Shown in pieces: positions 1-14,200 of a stretch of 64,000 nucleotides of DNA; position 1 is the stretch's first letter, and each line of letters starts with the position of its first letter. The notes below the pieces were generated by a model. The model was given only the letters and a program-made list of their open reading frames with translations, searched no databases and was not told the DNA's origin. This DNA is from Meghimatium bilineatum (lineage: Eukaryota; Mollusca; Gastropoda; Stylommatophora; Philomycidae), in NCBI GenBank assembly GCA_034231615.1, contig CM067318.1:32753723-32817722 (forward strand). The letters run 5' to 3'. The position numbers were made by a program, and so were the translations under genes.

Positions 1-226
1 AGCAAGAAAATAGTCTGGGCGAAGAGTCTCCACTACGCGTGCCTGGAGACAGATACAGAGGCTGTCACAGGCTAAGGGTAGCCCACCCGAATTGTCAAGG
101 CATGCCGAAATCGGATGTGCTAGGCCTACAAGGCGCATAACGGTGGCACAACGTAATCACGCTCCCGGCGGAAATCGCACGGATATCCGTGATGGTTACA
201 ATGGAGCGAACGAAAAACAAACAAAC
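1..226 (+). mobile_element. 1.2-kb (AAAC)n-tailed element, copy 1 (3' end only)
   Basis: The window opens inside a copy of the same repeat found complete at 20343 and 32598. It runs through the conserved 3' block (GCATGCCGAAATCGGATGTG near 101) and ends GAACGAAAAACAAACAAAC. The 5' part lies outside the window, so its target duplication cannot be checked. Confidence 0.9.
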
Positions 227-366
227 TTCAATAATAATATTTTTTTTATTTCTTTACAAAAATGTTACATTCTTCTCAAGTTGGCCGGCTTCTGTGGCCA
301 TGATTATGAGAAAGTTTCACATTCCCAACTCATGCAATCTGGGTCACAGCAGTTTAACACAATTCT

Positions 367-505
367 ACTTTTCTGCATTTTGTCCTCAAACTCTCCTGCA
401 AATTAGCAGGATGTGTCCTGAGAATGTTTGTCATGGTTTGCAGAATATCTGTATCTTTCAGCCTGCGACTTCAGCATGGCTTGTTTTACTTAAATCCTCT
501 AATGT
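367..505 (-). mobile_element. SINE family A, fragment
   Basis: Matches the family-A 3' half: CTCCTGCAAATTAGCAGGATG, then the TCATGGTTTGCAG and CGACTTCAGCATGGC blocks. It stops before the central CTCTTACGAC block. Confidence 0.75.
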
Positions 506-1407
506 GATGAGACAATAAAGGAATGGTTACTGAATGTTTCTTCTTCCATTCACTGTTACTGAATGTAATATCTGAGATAAATTGAGAACTAACATTATCG
601 ATTAGGCCTAGAATTTCAGTGAAATCTTCCGATACATTCACTCCGGGATGAAATGCCATAGCTAGACCTACTCCGCTGTTATTTTATAATGGTTGGTTGC
701 CGATCCAGCGGTCCATGGGCTCATGCCTGTTGACCCATTATTGCTGATCCAGCTATTTTATAATCAAACTACTTGTTCATATAACATGTCTCTGTAAACA
801 AATGAACCATGTCGATCAAATTAACATTATCGGATGCGCAAAAGAAATCTGAATTTAGAAAAAAACTCATCAAAATTGGTTGTAATGCAATTTTGTAAAA
901 TTTTGACAGATTATATTGATGGCTACAGTCACAACTGATCTATAACGCATTATATTTAGTTGAACACTGGCAAAAAATTAAGCTAATTAGATCTACTTTT
1001 TTTTTTGCATGGTTAATCAGGTGAATGTTTGTTTACAATTGCAATATTTTTGTTCGAACAGGTAGGGGCTGTTATAGTTGTGTACAGCTATGAAAAATAT
1101 GTTTTACCCTTCAACTATAGTTGCGGACTGTGTGGTAAAGGCTAAATAAAATTGAACTTATGCACAAATTGTTAGTGACGCTTCCTACACATTTATGAGG
1201 ACAATATAAAAAACAGCAGGTCACGTGTGCCCAGTCTAAATAAAAGCTGGGTCAAGAAACCATTTGCAAGAAAATTGTCGACACACATATGGTTCACAAA
1301 ATGTAAACCAATGCTTAAATTAAATTACATTTTTCAGGGATAAAATAATTCTAAAGACAAAGGAATGTACTAATTAATGAAAATGACAATAACTGCAGAA
1401 TTTTAAA

Positions 1408-1692
1408 CCTCTTCTGCATTCCTTCTCAAACTCCTGCAAATTAGCAGGATGTGTTCCAGAGAACGGAATGCGCTGTGTCATGGTTTACAGCAATGCTGTG
1501 ATATCTGTGCTTTTCGGCCGGATACTTCCGACTTTAGCATATTCATAGACTTTGGGTCATATTCAGACCCTATATGAGATGGGACAGCCAATTTCATCCC
1601 ATAATCTCCTTAGTCACCTCTTACGACATACATGGAAGGTAAACAGTGTTGCTATTCTTTTCTCCCCTCTCTGGCCCTGGCAACACACGGGT
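1408..1692 (-). mobile_element. SINE family A, near full length
   Basis: Carries every block of family A in order: TTCTCAAACTCCTGCAAATT; GGAATGCGCTGTGTCATGG; GAGATGGGACAGCCAATTTC; TTAGTCACCTCTTACGACAT; GGTAAACAGTGTTGCTATTC; CCCTGGCAACACACGGGTA. The element's own strand is minus, because in that orientation it ends in GAACGAATGCAGAAGAAG-type sequence. Confidence 0.85.
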
Positions 1693-1830
1693 AGAATTTT
1701 AAATCATAAAGACATGTAAAATATATGATGACATGTAAAAATGTATGTTATTGCAAACACTAGTTATTGAAATTAAAAGTATTGTTTGACTGCAAGTGTT
1801 TCTAAACAGAGTATACAACCATGACTATTA

Positions 1831-1836
1831 TTTAAT
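1831..1836 (-). terminator. Possible polyadenylation signal (ATTAAA) for NOSIP
   Basis: ATTAAA on the minus strand about 375 bp past the NOSIP stop. No canonical AATAAA was noticed closer to the stop. In DNA this AT-rich a hexamer match is weak evidence. Confidence 0.25.
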
Positions 1837-2210
1837 TCCTAATGTATAATTTCCTAACTTAGTTCCTAACTGGTTGAAATCATCAGACTTTTACATAGCT
1901 ATAACAGTGATGTGGTAAAATTTCATATGTTTGCTGTAATGTGACATTCTGTCCAGAAAGTTGTCTCTTTTACAGTTGATGTGAAATTGTTCAGATTCTG
2001 CACAAGTTGACCTGTATGTTCCAGCACATGTATTCTATCTAGAGTCCATCATTGTTTCACTTGCCTTGGTTACCTGCTATGAATGTAACTGCAAGATTGA
2101 GCATGTGACAAGCCATTCTTCACAAGCATGCTTATTGAACTCTGATATCACAATTGGATCCTCACAATCTTCATTAGTAAGGACATTGCATTTACACTTC
2201 AGACTCCTCT

Positions 2211-2282
2211 TCATGCCATGATGGATGGACCAGGCTTCTTGGCTTCCAATGTAACACCAGCCCCTGTGAAACCTGAAGCACC
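2211..2282 (-). CDS. NOSIP: NOSIP exon 9 (stop codon)
   Basis: 72 nt after a TTCCAG acceptor; encodes GASGFTGAGVTLEAKKPGPS then IMA and TGA at 2211-2213. It matches the glycine-rich NOSIP C-terminus. Confidence 0.95.
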   Translation of the reverse strand, partial: GASGFTGAGVTLEAKKPGPSIMA

Positions 2283-5200
2283 CTGGAATAGAAAAAAAGC
2301 TACATACAGTAAATATCTGAACAAATTTTTATAACAAATACATCAAACATGAGTCAATTCAACATGGTAACAGGGATGATGATGATGTTGCAAAGCCTGT
2401 TGATAAAAGTGTAATTACGTTGCAATCATTATTGATAGAAGAGGAATGATAATACTCATGAGGAGAAGTCACAATAAACCAAACTAAACTACAATATATT
2501 TTCTCCCATCCTGCTAATTAGTAAGCATCTGAAAATCATTACATAAAAACATATGTTTATATGTAAATCTGACTTATGGCACCGTGTTGTCCCTCTATTG
2601 TACTTACATTTATAATCTTCTGCATTTAATCTCAAAATCCTACAGATTAGCAGGATGTAGTCAGGAGAATAGAATGTGTTGCATAAGATATATGCGTCTT
2701 TCAGCCTGACACATCTGGCTTCAACATAACTTCTGGGTCACATTGATCCTCTTATGGGATGGGACAGCTAATCCCACCTCCAAAACCTCCTTATGACATG
2801 CATAGCAGGTAACTGTTGCTATTCTGTGAAGCCCTTTTGGGACCATCAACACACGTGGTACATAACCTTATAAAACAGATAGAGTTGGTCAACAAACCAA
2901 GTAATACAGACAACCTACTCTCTGTAATGGAATTATGTCCTTTTCCTTTAACTTCTTGCCACTAATAGGGTCCATCATGTCTGTCTTTATGATTTTTTCC
3001 ACACATTCCATTGTTACAACAGCACCACTGAAGATACATTTTCAAAAGTGATTTTGAAATAAAGAAACATTATAAATTACTTTCAAAAGTATGATAGCTT
3101 AATAGTCAAACTAGGTTCGAACCAAACCAACATGAATGGTTTAGTAGCTCGCAATATTTGTCTACTAAAACATTGAAACTTATATTCATGCCAAAACCAG
3201 ATGTACAAGGCAGAAAAGCACAGATGTTGCAGCTTTGTTGAACAGAACAATATACACTCAATGTCTGAAATCAAAGGAAAATTTAAGTGGTTATTCCAGA
3301 ATTGGGGTGTAATAAAAAATATGGTTAAAATCTGGTCTGCCGTGCCATTTTTACTGACAGACTGATTTAAAATAGCTATGTGTACTGGCTCTGAGCTCAC
3401 ATATCAAATAATAAGCTAATACAATCAAGATTTAAGCATGATAATAAATGGTGATGTTGCCAGCTGAATAGTGTTCTCAAGAAAATAAGACTTGTCATTT
3501 CCTGGCATAAATATGATTTTTACCAGCTTAAACATCATCACAGATTCCAACCAATGCCTGCGAGTCTATTCATTCTCAATCTTTCTCAGCATGTTCATTT
3601 GTGACTGAAAAGGCATAAATAAGTGTAGGTTTGAGATCCCAACCACGCCACTGCCATTATCTCCATGATCATACTACTTGTCAACATTATCCTCCCTCAC
3701 TATTCTCTTTCCAACCTGTGCCATTAATGCTCATGAGCTGCATACATTCTAAGGAACAGATTCATCTGTGTAATTGTCTGTATCTCTCACACATTAATTT
3801 GTATAAACAAGGGATTGAATGCCTGCCTCAACCACCAAGGGGATTCTGTAGCGACACTCTGTCCAGAATGATATGTTCTGAAATGGCATTACGCAGTTGT
3901 TCTGGTGGCATTTTCTTCCATTCTACACCAGCAACCATGTCCTCAGGTAAACAGACATACTGAACGATATCCTCTACACTTGCCAATGTTTCAGGGCATT
4001 GGTACAAATAAAATGTGACATTTTGCATTCTCCGTTCTCTAGACTATGTTGTCATGTGACATATTCTTTTGAGAATGCATTCCTTATAAATCTCCTGAAA
4101 TCCCCACAGTCTCTGGCAAGTTGTCCCACCTCACCTAGCGACGTGCATACATTCTTGAATATCTCTTGTCCAACGTCTTGGTCAGACTCTGCCATCTATT
4201 GTCCCCTCCAACAACACTCCATGCCATCATGTTTCTTCACATGGCAGAAAAAACCCAACTTCCTTCTTAATATGGTGTTCAAAAGCCAGTCTTCTTGAAT
4301 TTGATTTTTTCTCAGCGTGTCTTGGTTGGTCTTGCTTGCTAATTTCTTTCTAGAAGTCACTTCAGCACTCTGGACTATATCCTGCTAGAAATCTAGTAGG
4401 ACTTGCTACAAGAGAGATCTAGTGGAAGTTTGAGAACAAATGTTAAAAATATTCATCCACATGACCAATCCAAGATGTTCTTTTAAGCGTTTTCCTTTAT
4501 TCGCCCAATCTCTCAGTACATAGATGATGTGTCTCTAACTCTTAAAAAAGTACATGCGCTGTAAATCCCTGTTCTATTCACCATGGTTGGAAAATCAAGA
4601 AGGAAATGTATCACTACCTCTCTGTGTCCCTAGTGCATTCAAAGTGTGATGCACAAATTCTCGTACTGCACCTTCTCCAGTCTCTTCATTTGTATATTGG
4701 GTGCGAGTCAGGATATCACAGCATTTTCAATAAAAGGTCGGTAGCCCAATACTGCCTTGCTGGATTTGGATATGATGGGCCGAAAATATGTTGATATCTG
4801 AGTCAAGTTGTAAACTATGACAATGCATTCTTCAGACTACATCCTGTTCATTTGCAAGAGATTGAGAATGAACATAGAAGACTAATACGCTCTTATTTAG
4901 ACTTGTAGGGAGCTGTGAAAACATATCAACTGAATAGTCTCAATGAACATGCTCAGCAAAGTTGAAGCAAGAGTCATCCGCCATCAACAGGTGGAGTTAT
5001 TGACACAATCTATGACCAGAAAGATTATCTTTATATTCGTGTCTGAGATTCGGGTGTTGAAGATAAAGAGCAAGCCAATACACTGGCGAGCATGGCCAGT
5101 GTAGTATTAATAGATACACCGATAGTTAATGCATTGTTAGACTTCATTCTCTCAGATTTTTAGAAATGTGAATCATCATCACTCTCAAGACTGTGAGATT

Positions 5201-8200
5201 GGTGTAAAGATTGGAACAGTCCGAAAAGAGAAAAAATAATAGATATATGAAGAGACTGATAAATCTACTCTACAATCTGATGGATTCATTGAGATGGATT
5301 GGAGCACCTATGGAATTATCAGGTATGCTCTGATGTTAACATGCAGTCATAATTCATCAATTGAATATTAAAATAACACTGACCAAAGGTACATTAACAA
5401 CACAGTTTAGGTATACTTACGATGGTCTGAGAACAGCACATGGCACTGAGTTTCCAAGAACATCATTAGTGACTGCACAGACATAACGATTCTGAAGATA
5501 AAATGACTAATTATAGCACTGGTAATATTTACTATGTTCTAACGATTCTGAAGATAGAATGACTAATTATAGCACTGGTAATATTTACTATGTTCTATAT
5601 TAAATCTATGAAGAAAGAACGAATGTCAACATAAAAATGAGTAGACATAACATTCTAATGTATGAGACTCTAGCGTATAAGAAGAACACTAGACATACGT
5701 AGATGTACTTTTACAGAAGAATGTTTTCTGTGTGAGTAGAAGGCTTATTTTCGAAGCATTGCAAACTGCTGAGAGTTGTAGTCTTCTGTGTATGAAATAA
5801 AGCTATAGAAGGAAACACCACACATGCTTCCTCCCCAAACCACAATTCATAAACAGGATACAAGAGTTCTATTGATCATATTTCAACTTTTAGTTCAATA
5901 TTGATATGTTTGTATATCAACTCAAAGCCAGAGAACTTTGTATACGGGAGGAACTGCTTTCTCATGTCCATCATCTTCATTTGCATCTGTACTTAATCTC
6001 CTGCAGAGTAGCAGGATGTAGTCTGGAGAACAGAACGCATTGTGTCATGGTGATATCTGTGCATTTTGGCCTAACATTCAATTTCAGTGTGGCTTATCAG
6101 TCATTTTGACCCTATATTGGATGCAACAGCCAACTGCATACCAAAACCTCAATGAATTTGTGTCTTACGATATGCATGGGAGGTAAACAGTTTTGCTATT
6201 CTTTGCCCCCCCCCCCCCCACATTTCAGGCCTCCATGATAGCTGTCAGACAGATTTAGTTTTACACATTACTTGTATAGAACACCCAAATTTTTTCTTGC
6301 TTTTGTAAGTAATGGGATATATGGAACAGTTAAATCAGACAAAATAAAATATATGCATAAATTCAGTTAAGATAGTTGGAGAAACTTACGACTTTAGAAA
6401 TAATAGAAGTCTGATTGTCTCTGTCGTTGATGGGTGTGAACTTGACTGGGATAAGATCCTTGAACTTGAGAGATTTTCCACTCATAGGACAACGTACCTT
6501 CTCATCCTGAGACAGAATTATTTATAATAATATAAATGATAATTGTGCATTAAAAGGTTATCAATCACATGACATAAGACAGCAAGATATGAAGTGTTAG
6601 CTTCCTTAACAGTATGTCTTCTGTATTCTCAAACTTCTGCTGGTTAGCACAATGTAGCCACAAGAAGAGAATACATTGAACCATGGTTAAAAAGTTCTTC
6701 ACAATGTAGCCACAAGAGAATGCATTGAACCATGGTTAAAAAGTTCTTCACAATGTAGCCACAAGAGAATGCATTGAACCATGGTTAAAAAGTTCTTCAC
6801 AATGTAGCCACAAGAGAATGCATTGAACCATGGTTAAAAAGTTCTTCACAATGTAGCCATAAGAAGAGAATGCATTGAACCATGGTTAAAAACTTCACAA
6901 TGTAGCCACAAGAAGAGAATGCATTGAACCATGGTTAAAAACTTCACAATGTAGCCACAAGAGAATGCATTGAACCATGGTTAAAAACTTCACAATGTAG
7001 CCACAAGAGAATGCATTGAACCATGGTTAAAAACTTCACAATGTAGCCACAAGAGAATGCATTGAACCATGGTTAAAAAGTTCTTCACAATGTAGCCATA
7101 AGAAGAGAATGCATTGAACCATTCTTGATTCTTGATTAGAAAACTGGCCTCACAGCAATGGGACATTCCCATAAGTGCTCCGCTCTCTGTTCCAGCAGCC
7201 ATTTGACTCGATGGTATTTCGAGCACAATGCCGCTGAAACAGACATCGACATCAGGGCACAACTCTGGCCTGTGTGACAGGTTTCTTTGTTGTTCTGCCC
7301 ACGCAGTGCTTGCAACTAGTTCAAGCACAACGTCGGCATGTCGGAACAATATGGTAACTGTTATCGAAGGTTACGGCTACGTGAGTGTATAGATGACGTG
7401 CCATGAAGCTTCTATAAGAAGATAACCTCAATATAAAGGCATGTCATCTACTAAGGTTTTCTGTTGCATGGTTGGTTTGTCTAATGGGCCATTGGTGAGA
7501 CCCACAGACACAACTGCATGCACACTGAACCATTGTTAACAACTTCTTCACAATGTAGCCACAAGAAAAGAATGCATTGAATCATGGTTAACAATTTCTT
7601 CACAGTGTAGCCACAAGAAAATAATGCATTGAACCATGGTTAACAATTTCTTCACCATGTAGCCACAAGAAAAAAATGCATTGAACCATGGTTAACAACA
7701 TCTTTGCAATACTTGTGGTTTTTGGCCAGAGACATATGACTTCAGCACTTATTAGTATTGGGTTGCCTTCCATCTTAAACGGTTTGGCTCACTATACACA
7801 CCTTGTTTTATTCTCTCACTGGAAATAGGTAGTTCTTTCATGCTCCTCAGGTGCTGGTATAGGTGACGCAGTTTGGGAAGATTTCATTAAATCACACCTC
7901 ATATAACGAGCAAACTACTACAGAAAATGTCAGCAGGCGTGTACTTCCCTATCTTGTGAGACTGAACATCAATATCTCTAGTGTGCAGAGCTGTTAGCTA
8001 TGGTAAACAAATTGAAGAAATTTATTTATGACATGTATGCAGGCACGATTCCTTGTCAAAAACAATACTGCAGGGAACTGTTGAGGGTGGAAGAAGCAGA
8101 GGAGGACAAATAAAGACATGGACAGACAACATCAAGGAATGGACAGGGCTAGATATTTCCACACTCATCCGCATCGCTGACGATAGAATTCGCTGGAGGA

Positions 8201-11200
8201 CTCTGTGTGCTGAAGCATCCAATGTGGTACCCCTACGACCCTGAAGGGTTATGGGTTTATTGATTGATTGATTTATGAAAGCCTGCAGGTTTGAATGAGA
8301 TTTTATGGTTTGTATGCCATGACTTACAGCATGTGGTTGATTTTTATAATTGTGTTTAAAAGTCCAAACATGCTTCCCCGGGTATACAGAGATCTAGAAC
8401 TATAACTTGTCAGAAGGATCTAACAGAGATCTTTGTTAATGCGAACATTGACATTCTGGTTAGTTCATCCTGATTTACCAAACAAAAGACAATGCTGGAG
8501 GTGATATCGCACACTTACAAAGAATGACAAATGGGGTGACCAGGGGTCTATCTATTCGCTAAACCCTTTGTTGCCTTTCAGCGTCAGGGATAGAAGAGTT
8601 TTCTGGAGATGACTCTTGTGTGTGCTGAGTATACTGTGGAATTTGTTGCCTCTTTTATCTCTGTGGTCCATTGTTTTCGTGGCCGGCCTCTAATCTGCCT
8701 TCACTATCTGTGTAGCATAGCTTGCTGTGGTACGCTGTCTGATGTGTGCATACCATTTGATATGTTGTCTCTTAATATGTTTCAAAATTGGGGTGGTGCC
8801 TGTTCTTTGTCTAATATCCTCATTCTGCGGAGAGCAGCTAGAAAATCACGGATAGACCAAGATCCGTCTACAGTCGTCATTCCAAGTCCAAACTGTCCAA
8901 GGACATTTACAGCTCGAATATGGTTCATTAGCCATCTACAAACTCATAATCAAGGACATTACTAAAATTGAATTTTCAAAAGTGGATGTAACAAATGGTC
9001 ATCATCACTTGTGATGGACGAACAACAACACAACATCCTCATTCTGTCTCTTAGTCATATCCCTAGAATTCTGCTCCTAGGACCGGGGTGAGAGAAAAAA
9101 ATGTGTCCTCTGGAAAGATATGAAAATCATATAATAAAACATCTGACTGGGACCTGCATACTCTTGGATGGCTGCTCAAATGGAGAGCAGAGTACTCATG
9201 GGAATATCCCATGTGCAGCAATGCTGTTTTTTAATCAAGAATCTTTATGAAACAAAAACAAAGTATGTGCAACAAACATAAATATTAGAAACTGACCGGT
9301 TTCTTTATAGGTGTAGCGTCTGCTTGTGGTGTGAGGGATGGAATCCAAAAACTAGGCAGTTCCTTGTCCCTTTTTTCACTTCCATGAATCTCACTGCTCT
9401 TCTTATTTCTGGCTTCTGCGGCCTTATCATCTGCTGTAGTAAATTAACATAAAATGTTTTTAATTCATACTAATACCATTCGAGTAGTTTGAATCAGTGT
9501 GTTTTATTAAAAATGTGTATGTCAATCAGTTCTATCTTTTGTGTTCATTCTCAAACTTCTGCTGATTAACAGGATGCAGTCCGGAGAATGAAATATGCCA
9601 AGTCATAGTTTACAGCTTTGCTGTGATATCTGCACCTTTCAGCCTGATACATCCAACTTCTACATGGCTTTTGGTTATTTTGAATCATGACATGGGGCAG
9701 TCAACTCTCAACCCACCCAAACCTCTTTAGTCACTTCTTAAATGACAAGTCACATTGTTGATGTTCTTTGTTTTCCCTTTTAGACCCCAGTAACACACAG
9801 GCAAATCAGTATCAGCATACAGTTGCTGCTACGAAATAAGGGGCGAATCAGTTGTATGATGAAGTTCTTGCTATGAATTAAGGAATTACAAGTGATTAGA
9901 TTCTACTTTCTATGTGCAATCTCGTGGTTTCTCCAAAGCTTAATTTTTGTGTGTTCATTCTCAAACTCCCATCGTATCTCTCTTGTAGCAGCATGTTCCT
10001 ACTAGATTTCTAGCAAAATGTAGTCCAGAGAACATAAATGCACTGTCGCCATTTTATTTGTGCCAATGCCCTGAAATATTCGACTTCGGTGACCAGATTT
10101 ATTTCATGCCTAGAAGACCAACTCTCAGAGGTATGCAGTGCTTTGAGAAATCTACTCAGAAGAGATGAATTTTAGTAATTGTGTGGCTTTTCTACCTTTC
10201 ATCAACATGAAAGTTGAACCCATGAGCTTCAGCTTCTCTGCCACGCATCTTTTCATGTCAGAGGTAGTCATAGCAACCCAGTATTGAGCCATGGTCACAG
10301 GGAAGGGTGAGTTAGCCAGATATTCATTCCTCACCATACAAGAAAGCTGTCCAATTATGCAGACCTAACATCTTTTCCAGATTTTTGGACTCTCCAAAGG
10401 AATTGTTACTTCCTGCATAGATTTGTCTTATCATCACAAACCATGTGCCACGTGTTCACAGATGGGGCATCACGCATATGTTGGCAGCTAAGACCAGATC
10501 TAATTTGGTAATATGTCTCTCCCAATATTGTGCTATTCTGGGTTCTCTGAATGTTGTACCACAAGGGGACACTTAATAGTACAGGTTAAATGCTGTGGAG
10601 CTTCCACATGAAGAATGGCATATCATCTACTGACACTTTCCTGTTGTAATGGTTGCTCTGATAGTTGCATGCAGCAATGTCAATGTTTAAATCATAAAGT
10701 AGTTGCATCACAAAGGACATTCTTTAAGTGTAGCTGGTAAACATCAAAAGTGCAGTCACAATTTAGTTTCAAGGATGCATGTAAAATTGACCTGATAGTA
10801 CTAGAAATATACCCAGTCTTCAGAGGATGCCGCTGAATACACTAAGTAGAGATGCAGTGTAAAGCAGCGTATTAAACCATCTTCTGCAGTTCTGCTTGCT
10901 TTCAAGTATATTGACATTTCTTTTCCCTTGGAACTTATCAACAGAGCTGAGATGGGGTTAGTGCAAATGGGCACGGCTCTTGCTTCATAAAATCTGCCCC
11001 GTAAAGTGATCAAGAGTGAAATTTTGAGTTCTCATAATCCATTAGAATTTTTACACTGGCTTGCTTCCTGACCATCTGTGACACAAAAGGTTATCATCAT
11101 CATCGAATAAAAACTGCAACAACAGAAAAATATAAAATGGAACATCTTGCAAGATAGAGGTGTTTACAATTTAACCTTTTCCTAGGACTGCCCTTGGCTC

Positions 11201-14200
11201 TGTATCCTGATTCCATCTTGTTTTAAGCTCTTATGGAAATTTCATCCTCATAAGTCTAAACCACTTTATCTGTTGTTTCTCAATATATTCGATGCATGCT
11301 GTGACACCTATTATCTTCTTCTGTGTTCATTTTCAAAGTCCTGCGGAGTAGAAGGATGTAGTCCAGAGAATGGAAAGCACTGTGCCATGGTTTACAGCAT
11401 TGCTGCGACATCTGAGTCTTTTGACCTGACACATCTGTCTTCAGCATGGCTTTGGGTCACTGGGCCTATATGGGATGGGACAGCCAACTCCATCCCATAA
11501 CATCTTTAGTCGTCTCTTATGACATGCATGGAAGGTAAACAGTGTTGCGATTATTTGCTCCCCTCTTGGGCCCTGGAACACACAGGTAACCTATATCTTT
11601 CTGATGTTCTCACTACAAATTTTTTCGAGTCTGGTAACCCCAATAGACTTCCTTCAACATTTCATTTCCTTTATGTGTAGATGTCAGTTGTCAAGTCTAG
11701 CATTAGTAGCATAGTGTTTGTATAAAGACTCTCTTAATCATTTGTTTTTTTACTTTCATGTCGTAGTTTGGGTGCAATAGCAAAAGTTACAGCTGGTACC
11801 GGGGTATGTCACAGCATTTGCCTATTGACATCTTGTTTCTATCTATCTGTCGAGTCGTCCGTCTTCTGTGAAGATACTTCCCAGGAACTTGAACTCTTTG
11901 ACTTGTTTGATTATTTTACTCTCTATTTGGATGTTTAAGTGCTCTGTTGATCTCATTATTTGTATAATTTCTATCTTTCATGTGTTAATCCACATGTATT
12001 TATTGCATATTCATGATAGCGAGTTGATGTGAGTTTGTAGTTTTTCTTCGTCATTATATATAATGCTTTGATTGTTCAACGAAAAGCAGTTAATTGTTGT
12101 TAAGCTGTTCATTCTCTGTTGTTTCGTTACATATCTCATTTTGTGTTTCCTCTATAATTCTGTCTGTGTAGACGTTGAATAGAATAGGCAACATCACACT
12201 ATTACATGCTACAATTAAGAAATCAAACTCACCATATTTTTGACCTATTGGATTGGATTCCTGTTGTGCGAATTTCAATCCCCTCGCCTCTTGTTCTGCC
12301 CTGGCCAATTCCGAAGCCTCTTTCTGTGGATCACATGGAAATACATACTCACATACTTCTGGTATTATACGGCAACAGATATCAAACAGACCATAGAACC
12401 CTTACATGTATTCTGCATTAAAGTCACTCTACGTAACTTACAAAAAAACTTTATTTATTTTAGATATGTTCTGCAAGGTAGGTGGAGGGTGGAAGAAGAT
12501 GACATGGCTGGATAATATCAATCTCTGGTCATGGTGTGAAGTTTCCAAACTTTGTCGTCCAAACAGTCTCTGTCAATGTTTCCTCCAAGCTACATTTGTG
12601 AGTTGTGCACATTGTCAGAAAATGTCATACACAGAATTTTTCCCCTTGAACACTAATCTAGCCCCTAAAACTCCATTCCAAAAGACTCCTGAGCAGGAAA
12701 CATACAAGTATAACTAGTTGATAAATTTATTGCATACCAAGTACTGCAAACATTATTATCTACCTTAGTTGTTTCTTCTTCTTCGGCATTCATTCTCAAA
12801 CTCCTGCTGGATCTCTCTTGTAGTAGGACACCTAAATTTCCAACAGGATGTAGTCCAGAGAATGGAATATGTTGTGTCACCATTTTTTTGTTGCACCAAT
12901 GGCCAGACATATCCGTCTTCAGTTGGAGTTGTTTCTAACTACATTAGAAGTAGACCAATCTGTATAAGATTTACTTGAGGATAGACTATATATACTAAGA
13001 CACACCCCTTTTTAGTTCCTCTAAGTGGGTCATGATAGATCATAAATGTGACCATAAGTTTTGACCATGTCTAAACTAATTTACCAATTTTGACACTAAA
13101 ATTGTCATCCGATTAAATTTCCATGTCAGTGTTAAAATATTTACCATATAATTCATCCTCCAAATCATCTAGCACAAGTTCAACATCTAATTCTGCTGTT
13201 AGCCTTTTAGGAGAGGAATATCTCTCATGTTCGGTATATTGTTTCATTTTAAAAACAACTAGCAACCACAAAATATTTGTCAATATATAAATACAACCAC
13301 TCAAAGACTGGCTATACAGCAAAGATCCTGTGTGCTATGATGACAATTATGCTTTGTCAACTTGAATAAATATTTCCTAGCTTAAAGAACACACATTTCC
13401 TGTTAGTGAGCTCATGTGTTCCAAAACAAGAGTGTTGCATTTCAATTTAAGAGCACACCTTTAGGCAAACTTAGGAATTCTACCATTGGTGTTTACATGA
13501 GTTTCACTACTTAAAAAATATATACTTATAAGTGAACTGGTGACTTGCCTCAGGCACAGTACAGCCAATTAAAGAAATCCATATCAACATCTGACAGGAG
13601 AATGAAGAAGTGAACCATTATAATGCTGTGGCACACTGCATAAGATATGCATCATGCCAGTCTTATAATAGTTCACAGAATTCTGGATCCTTATATCCTA
13701 TTGAAGTAGTATGTGTCAGGCCATTGGTGCAAACAAGATGTCAACAACACATTTCCATTCTCTAGACTATACCCTTCCGGAAATATAGTAGAATCATTGT
13801 CCTGCTACAAGAGAGATCCAATGTGAATTTTAGAATGAACAGGGAAGACAATATCCTGTAAAAGACAACCTGAGTAGGAAGAATTCTCTCAAAGAATTCC
13901 ATAAAAACTGAGAGTTGCACTCTTCTAGACATGAAAGAAAACTTCTGAAATCCCCGGCACTGAACAGCACTTTCAAAGCACGAAGGAGAAAAGAGCTTCA
14001 TTCCTCAAAATTCATGGAGATCATGATAAACATATCCAACATACAAATATAACAATAACAATACACTAACTTCTAGTTTGGTCCTCTGCCTGTCATATTC
14101 TTTCATCTTCCTAGCAATTTCCTTCTTTTGGTGAATAATATTTTTGAGAATTGCTTCTTTATCATATATGTGGCCATCTTCTCTGAAACAAATAAACAGC

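Larger units (their letters stand above)
227..2210. other. 3' flank of NOSIP, no further gene seen
   Basis: Apart from two SINE pieces (367-505 and 1408-1692), this AT-rich stretch has no recognisable coding sequence. Part of it up to the stop at 2211 is presumably NOSIP 3' UTR. Confidence 0.6.

Noticed and set aside
3828-4028. Minus-strand frame with EDIVQYVCLPEDMVAGVEWK.
   Set aside because: Composition looks coding, but no family or splice context was recognised. It lies in NOSIP intron 7 beside SINE B pieces and is probably a decayed repeat.
13113-13322. Minus-strand frame (MKQYTEHERYSSPKRLTAEL, acidic stretch) as an extra NOSIP exon.
   Set aside because: Exons 3 and 4 join in phase without it and the residues do not match NOSIP.
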